Part shown: piece after piece, positions 1-5,200 of the stretch | Position numbering within the stretch: position 1 is the stretch's first letter | Layout of the letters: each line of letters opens with the position of its first letter | Assembly (NCBI GenBank): GCA_017501865.1 | Contig: JAFVWD010000326.1 | Coordinates: 1-5,928 of the forward strand | DNA length: 5,928 bases | Direction of reading: 5' to 3' | Source: Clostridia bacterium | Lineage (GTDB): Bacteria; Bacillota; Clostridia; Oscillospirales; Acutalibacteraceae | Made by a program: the position numbers and the translations under genes | Notes under the pieces: generated by a model | Databases searched by the model: none | Told to the model about the DNA's origin: nothing | The model's input: the letters and a program-made list of their open reading frames with translations, nothing else

Positions 1-458
1 TATGCATTAATATAAATTTCAAGAGTTTCGCCACCCTCGGCACACTCTGTTAAAGTTATATATTGGTGGTTACTGTCAATACCTTGCTTCATTTCGCCGT
101 TAATCCAGACAATAAGCTGTGGGTTTACACAGTTCCATCTGCCATCATCATAATAAGGCTTAACCTGATAAATAACCTTTTCTCCTTTAAAGTTTTCCGG
201 GATTGTTACAGTTTGCCTGAACCAGCAATAGCACTCATCATATCCCCAATAATCAGCATTAGCCTTGAAAGGCTTCCACTCGCCCTCTTCTCTCTGATCA
301 AATGTATATTGACCATCTCTTATGTAGAAATCGCCTGTTGAAACACTGTCAGCAATGAAATATTCGCTCCTGATAATATCGGTTATCTTACGAATTCTTC
401 TGCTGAGCATATAACGTTCACTGTTTTTGTCTAAAAAATCAACGTCAAAATGAGCCAT
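1..458 (-). CDS. Alpha-mannosidase, glycoside hydrolase family 38, N-terminal part (partial, runs off left edge)
   Basis: Reading leftward from the ATG at 456-458 gives 152 uninterrupted codons up to the window edge. The protein begins MAHFDVDFLDKNSERY. It contains the block WGYDECYCWFRQTVTIPENF (residues 71-90), then QLIVWINGEMKQGID (114-128) followed by NH (130-131). I recognise this as the beta-rich domain that precedes the catalytic barrel in bacterial and Ams1-like GH38 alpha-mannosidases. These enzymes remove alpha-linked mannose from glycans. The catalytic aspartate and zinc ligands lie beyond the edge, so activity cannot be judged. The N-terminus is charged with no hydrophobic stretch, so there is no signal peptide and a cytoplasmic enzyme acting on imported mannosides is likely. 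The start is supported by AGGAG seven bases upstream. It is transcribed divergently from the IMP dehydrogenase gene. The family call is from remembered motifs, not a search. Confidence 0.85.
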   Translation of the reverse strand, partial: MAHFDVDFLDKNSERYMLSRRIRKITDIIRSEYFIADSVSTGDFYIRDGQYTFDQREEGEWKPFKANADYWGYDECYCWFRQTVTIPENFKGEKVIYQVKPYYDDGRWNCVNPQLIVWINGEMKQGIDSNHQYITLTECAEGGETLEIYINA

Positions 459-465
459 AATTTTT

Positions 466-470
466 CTCCT
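466..470 (-). promoter_or_regulatory. Ribosome binding site of the mannosidase gene
   Basis: On the minus strand this reads AGGAG, separated by seven bases (AAAAATT) from the ATG at 458-456. It fixes the start of the mannosidase: this is a near-ideal spacing, and there is no better in-frame start nearby. Confidence 0.8.
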
Positions 471-507
471 GGATTTAAAGATTACATTTTTGTTTAATGC
501 AATTTTA

Positions 508-536
508 ATAATATCACATCAGTTATAATTTTACAA
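508..536 (-). promoter_or_regulatory. Predicted sigma-A promoter for the mannosidase gene, with extended -10
   Basis: On the minus strand, TTGTAA (531-536) lies 17 bases from TATTAT (508-513). The -10 box is preceded by TGA (514-516), giving the extended -10 form TGnTATTAT. This predicts transcription starting near 501 and a leader of about 45 bases. The region is very AT-rich, so chance matches are common; the exact 17-base spacing and the TG motif are the reasons for choosing this site. Confidence 0.5.
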
Positions 537-580
537 CAAATAAAAATTAAAAAGTTTATATAATAATAGCAATATTACCA

Positions 581-609
581 TTGACAATTCCTTTGTAAAT
601 AATTAAAAT
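581..609 (+). promoter_or_regulatory. Predicted sigma-A promoter for the IMP dehydrogenase gene
   Basis: A perfect -35 box TTGACA (581-586) is followed after exactly 17 bases by TAAAAT (604-609), five of six matches to the -10 consensus. A start near 616 would give a leader of about 65 bases. A perfect TATAAT at 613-618 also exists, but it is 26 bases from TTGACA and has only a poor -35 match (around 590-595), so it is the less likely -10 box. The leader is too short for a purine riboswitch, and I see none of that riboswitch's conserved core. Confidence 0.65.
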
Positions 610-618
610 AGATATAAT

Positions 619-640
619 ATAATAATTTAAGAATTATTAT
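619..640 (+). repeat. AT-only inverted repeat in the IMP dehydrogenase leader
   Basis: ATAATAATT (619-627) and AATTATTAT (632-640) are perfect 9-bp inverted copies around the four-base centre TAAG. The repeat starts within a few bases of the predicted transcription start. It could be an operator dyad for a repressor or a weak leader hairpin. It contains no GC pairs, so it would be a poor RNA structure, and such dyads arise by chance in DNA this AT-rich. Confidence 0.35.
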
Positions 641-664
641 TCCTAAGAACAGCAAATTCAATCT

Positions 665-671
665 AAAGGAG
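665..671 (+). promoter_or_regulatory. Ribosome binding site of the IMP dehydrogenase gene
   Basis: AAAGGAG lies nine bases before the ATG at 681. It supports that ATG as the start; the encoded N-terminus also lines up with the first residues of related IMP dehydrogenases. Confidence 0.85.
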
Positions 672-680
672 AGTAATAAT

Positions 681-2189
681 ATGGCACATTACTGTAACGA
701 ACCCTCAAGAACATTCAGTGAGTATCTTCTCATCCCGGGTTACACCGGTCCTGATTGTATTCCTGCTAACGTTTCACTTAAAACACCGTTAGTAAGATAC
801 AAAAAAGGTGTTGAAGAAGCTCCTATAACACTCAACATTCCTCTTATTTCAGCAATTATGCAATCTGTTTCAAACGACACTCTTGCTATAGCTCTTGCAA
901 AAGAAGGCGGTATGTCATTCATTTACGGTTCTCAATCTATTGAAGATGAAGCAGCGATGGTTGCACGTGTAAAAAACTACAAAGCGGGTTTCGTTCTCAG
1001 TGATTCCAATCTCAAGCCTGATGACACCTTGGCAGACGTTGTAAATCTTTTTGATACAATGGGGCACTCAACAATGGCTGTTACAGATAACGGTCAACCA
1101 AACGGTAAGCTTTTAGGTGTTGTTACTTCACGCGACTACAGAATTAGTCGTATGTCCCTCGAAACAAAGGTTTCTGATTTTATGACACCTCTCGACAAGC
1201 TCATTACTGCTCCTGCTTCTACATCTTTAAAAGAAGCTAACGATATTATCTGGGAACACAAATTAAACTCACTTCCTATTATTGATGACAACGGCAATCT
1301 CCTTTATTTTGTATTCCGTAAGGACTACTCTCAGCACAAGGAAAACCCTCAGGAAATCCTTGACGCACAAAAGAGATATATGGTTGGAGCAGGTATCAAT
1401 ACAAGAGACTATGAAGAAAGAATCCCTGCCCTTATAGATGCCGGTGCTGACGTGCTTTGTATTGACTCTTCAGAGGGTTACACAGAATGGCAGAAACGCA
1501 CTATCGCTTTTGTAAGAGAAAAATATGGCGACACAGTAAAAATCGGTGCCGGAAATGTTGTTGACAGAGACGGTTTCCGTTTCCTTGCTGAAGCAGGTGC
1601 TGATTTTATCAAGGTTGGTATCGGTGGCGGTTCTATCTGTATCACCCGTGAAACAAAAGGTATTGGTCGCGGACAAGCTACTGCTCTTATTGAGGTTGCT
1701 GCTGCTCGTGATGAATATTTTGAGGAAACAGGAATTTATGTTCCGATTTGTTCCGACGGCGGTATTGTTCATGATTACCATATGACGCTCGCTCTTGCTA
1801 TGGGTGCAGACTTCCTTATGCTCGGCAGATACTTTGCACGCTTCGACGAAAGTCCTACACCAAAGCTTAACATTAACGGAACCTATGTCAAGGAATATTG
1901 GGGTGAAGGTTCTAACAGAGCACGTAACTGGCAACGTTACGATTTGGGCGGCAGCTCAAAGCTCTCATTTGAAGAAGGTGTTGACTCATATGTTACTTAT
2001 GCAGGTTCTCTTCATGACAATGTAAGTAAGAGTCTTTACAAGGTTAAATCAACTATGTGTAACTGCGGTGTTACAACAATTCCTGATTTACAAAGAGATG
2101 CTAAGCTTACTCTTGTTTCTGCTACAAGTATTGTTGAAGGCGGTTCACACGACGTTATGCTTAAAACAAATTCAAATAACATCCGCTGA
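681..2189 (+). CDS. guaB: IMP dehydrogenase, Tritrichomonas foetus-like subtype
   Basis: Complete 502-residue enzyme oxidising IMP to XMP with NAD+, the committed step to guanine nucleotides, in the cytoplasm. The TIM barrel (about 1-100 and 222-502) is interrupted by a CBS-pair (Bateman) domain at about 105-220. The catalytic loop GIGGGSICIT carries the nucleophile Cys320. SDGGIVHDYH (358-367) and LGRYFARFDE (381-390) bind the IMP phosphate region. The mobile flap EYWGEGSNRARNWQRYDLGG (405-424) carries the Arg419-Tyr420 pair that activates water. EGGSHD (486-491) is the expected C-terminal cation site. Length and sequence match what I recall of the T. foetus enzyme (503 residues; Cys319, Arg418-Tyr419), offset by one. 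Typical GuaB starts with a FDDVLL motif and has GS followed by small residues where this has GRYFARF, so this is a distinct subtype. Single gene: own promoter, terminator at 2211. Whether a conventional GuaB also exists in the genome cannot be seen. Confidence 0.95.
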   Translation: MAHYCNEPSRTFSEYLLIPGYTGPDCIPANVSLKTPLVRYKKGVEEAPITLNIPLISAIMQSVSNDTLAIALAKEGGMSFIYGSQSIEDEAAMVARVKNYKAGFVLSDSNLKPDDTLADVVNLFDTMGHSTMAVTDNGQPNGKLLGVVTSRDYRISRMSLETKVSDFMTPLDKLITAPASTSLKEANDIIWEHKLNSLPIIDDNGNLLYFVFRKDYSQHKENPQEILDAQKRYMVGAGINTRDYEERIPALIDAGADVLCIDSSEGYTEWQKRTIAFVREKYGDTVKIGAGNVVDRDGFRFLAEAGADFIKVGIGGGSICITRETKGIGRGQATALIEVAAARDEYFEETGIYVPICSDGGIVHDYHMTLALAMGADFLMLGRYFARFDESPTPKLNINGTYVKEYWGEGSNRARNWQRYDLGGSSKLSFEEGVDSYVTYAGSLHDNVSKSLYKVKSTMCNCGVTTIPDLQRDAKLTLVSATSIVEGGSHDVMLKTNSNNIR

Positions 2190-2210
2190 TTAAGCAGATA
2201 TAAATACAAC

Positions 2211-2243
2211 AAGGCTGAAAAACAATTTGTTTTTCAGCCTTTT
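2211..2243 (+). terminator. Rho-independent terminator of the IMP dehydrogenase gene
   Basis: A perfect 13-bp stem (2211-2223 with 2229-2241) around a five-base loop, with arms AAGGCTGAAAAAC and GTTTTTCAGCCTT. It begins 22 bases after the stop codon and runs into TTTT (2240-2243). The U-tract is short, but the stem is strong and well placed. Confidence 0.8.
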
Positions 2244-2256
2244 ACTTGTCTTAAGT

Positions 2257-2290
2257 AAAAAAGCTCTCAGCATGTGCTGAGAGCTTTTTA
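2257..2290. terminator. Bidirectional terminator between convergent genes
   Basis: A perfect 14-bp stem (2258-2271 with 2276-2289, core AGCTCTCAGC / GCTGAGAGCT) around the loop ATGT. It is flanked by an A-run on the left and a T-run on the right, so both transcripts end in a U-run. It sits 10 bases beyond the stop codon of the minus-strand repeat protein, so it is chiefly that gene's terminator and a back-up for IMP dehydrogenase. Confidence 0.85.
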
Positions 2291-2299
2291 TATAAGCTT

Positions 2300-5200
2300 T
2301 TAAGATTTTGCCTTATTAACTACCTGTTGGAAGTCTGTTATAGTAATCTGACTGTTACCGTCAAAGTCACCTGCAACAAGGTAAGCATTATCTAATGTTG
2401 CGTTGCCGCTGTTAACTAATTCAACAACCATGCAGTCCATAACGTCACAAACACCGTCGCCGTTAACATCGCCTTCAACAACAAGAGTGTAGTTCTTAAC
2501 TACATTACCATTTTCATCAAGCACTTTAACTACTGTATTTGTACCGCAGAAAACGTCTGAAGATTTCTGAGTTGAAATAGAGTAACCATCTGCAATTACA
2601 ATAATATCTTCAAGTGAAGTGTAACCATCACTCAAATGTAATGTAGCATTTTGTTCGTTAACACTTATTCCGTCAACTGTATGCTCTCTGAAATAGTGGT
2701 TGATTACCAAATATTTGAAAGGAATCTTATTGTCAGTTGCATACTTTTCAGCTGCAGTATTTTTATTACCGCTGATTGTAAGGTTTGCACAACCTGCAAA
2801 AGCTGAAGCGCCAATTGAAGTTACACTACTTCCGATAACAGCACTTTCAAGTGCATCACAGCAATAGAATGCATATTGACCTATAGAGTTAACACTTGTC
2901 GGAATTTCTACTGTTTTCAAAGAAATACAATTATAAAATGCTTCATTTTCAATCTTCTTAAGTGTATCAGGTAAATCAATCTCTTTAAGTGCTTTACATT
3001 TATAGAATGCTGATGGACCGATTTCCTTAAGATATGCACCGAATTCAACACTTTCAAGGTTAGTACAGTTATAGAAAGCACTATTTCCTATTGTTTCTGT
3101 TGAATCAGGAATTACTATAGAAGTAAGCTTCTGACACAAGTTAAATGCGTTTGCACCAATAGTTTTAACACCTTCACCGAGGTCAACAGACTTAAGGTTA
3201 TCACAGTCAGCAAATGCGCCTGTACCGATTGTTTTTAAGCTGTTAGGAAGAACAATAGATTCAAGAGAATCACACCAGTAGAAAGCACGTTTACCTATTA
3301 CTTCAATACCTTCACCCAATGTAACACTCGAAAGATTTGGTAAGCTGCTGAAAGCGTAGTCACCAATTGTCTTTACACTACCCGGAATTGAAATTGAAGT
3401 AATTGCTTTACAACCATCAAAAGCCTTAACTCCTATTTCTTGTACACCTTCTGCAATAACAACTGTTTTAAGCGCTGTGTCCTTTGCAAATACAGACTCA
3501 CCAAGCTTCTTTACTGTAGCAGGAATTGTAATAGCTGAAAGCTTTGTACAACCGCTGAATGCGTTAGCACCAATAACCTGTACACCATCTGCAATATTAA
3601 CCTCTGTGAGAGATGTATTATTCTTGAATGCAGACTCACCTATTGTTACAACTGACTTAGGAATTGTAACACTTACTAAATTTGTGCAACCTTCAAAAGC
3701 ACCTGCACCTATAGTTGCTATACCATTACTTATAACAACCTCTGTAAGGTTTGTAAAGCCCTTGAATGCGTAGTCAGGAATAGTTTCAATACCCGCGCAA
3801 ATTGTTATTGAAGAAAGAGCTGTACAACCATCTATATATCCATCACCTAAATATGAAACATTATTAGGAATAACGAGAGTTGTAAGTGCTGCACAGTTAG
3901 CAAATGTATTATCGCCTAAAATTGTTAAGCTCTTACCAAGAGTAATATCTTTAAGATTTGAACAATTTTCAAATACAGAATTTCCGAGACCTGTTACTGA
4001 ATCAGGAATTCTGAGAACTTCAATTGATGAACAACCGAAGAATGCTCTGTCATTAATTTTAAGAACACCTTCGCCAATTGAAACATTTGTAAGTGCCTTA
4101 CAGTTTTCAAAAGCTGAAGCATCAATTGTTTTTACTGTACCCGGAATAACTACATTAACGAGATTTTCACAACCGTTAAAAGCATTCTGTCCAATTTTGG
4201 TAACACCTTCTGAAATAATTACAGATGTGAGTGAAACCAGACCTTTGTATGCATTTGCAGGAATTTCTTTTACACCTGCGCCTATTGTAACAGCTGAAAT
4301 ATTTGTACAGCCTGAAAGTATATCGCTACCTAAATCTGTAACACTGTCAGGAATAACAATATCTTTAAGAGAAATACAGTTATTGAAAACATTGTTACCT
4401 ATTGTTTTAACATTTGCACCTATTGTTACATCTGCAAGCTTAACACAACCGTCAAAAACAGATGAACCTATGGTTGTAACTGAATCCGGAATAACAATTG
4501 ATTTAAGCATACCGCAATTTGCAAATGCTCTGTCAGCAATTGTTACAACACCGTTTTCTATTGTTGCAAATTCTAATGCAAGACAATTTTCAAAAGCAGA
4601 AGCTCCGATTGTTGTTACTGTACCCGGAATTACAATATCAGTAAGGCTTTCACAACCGCTGAAAGCACCGTTGCCGATTTTTGTAATACCTGATGAAAGT
4701 GTAACCGATTCAAGAGATTTCAAGCCTTTATATGCCTCAGCAGGAATCTCGCTTACACCTGCACCAAAAACGATTGACTCAAGATTTGTACAACCATAAA
4801 GTGCATCGCCTGCAAAGCTTGTAACACTGTCAGGAATTATGATGTCTGTAAGTGCAATACAATTTGCAAAAGCTTTTGCTGCAATTTTAATAAGACCGTT
4901 TTCGAGTGAAACGGTTGCAAGTAAATCACAACCCTCAAATGCAGAAGCTCCTATTGTTGTAACGGTTTTAGGAACATAGATAGCTTCAAGATTGTCACAA
5001 TCCTTAAACGCGTTAGAACCAATTGAAGAAACACCTTCAGGAATTATAACACTTACGAGTGAATCTAAATTTTCATAAGCATTGTTCGGAATAGATGCTA
5101 CATTTTTGCTCAATGTGAGTGAAGCAAGGTTTTTACAACCCGAAAATACGTTTTCACCTAAAATCAAAACACTGTCAGGAATTACAAAGCTTGTAATTCT

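Noticed and set aside
63..341. A 92-codon plus-strand frame at the left end
   Set aside because: It is antisense to the mannosidase, whose conserved motifs cover the same bases. No ribosome binding site precedes it.
616..680. Purine riboswitch in the IMP dehydrogenase leader
   Set aside because: The leader is only about 65 bases and almost pure A/T before the ribosome binding site. None of the conserved riboswitch core or paired arms is present.
1470..1934. A 154-codon minus-strand frame within the IMP dehydrogenase gene, with other overlapping frames at 740-922, 1546-1785 and 1795-2025
   Set aside because: The plus-strand enzyme is complete, with every expected motif across this stretch. 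These frames show no recognisable protein features and no ribosome binding sites.
4197..4799. A 200-codon open frame on the plus strand inside the repeat region, plus similar ones at 3477-3773 and 5373-5582
   Set aside because: They lie antisense to the repeat protein and are open only because the 69-bp periodicity keeps stops out of that frame. They have no ribosome binding site, and their sequences just mirror the repeat.
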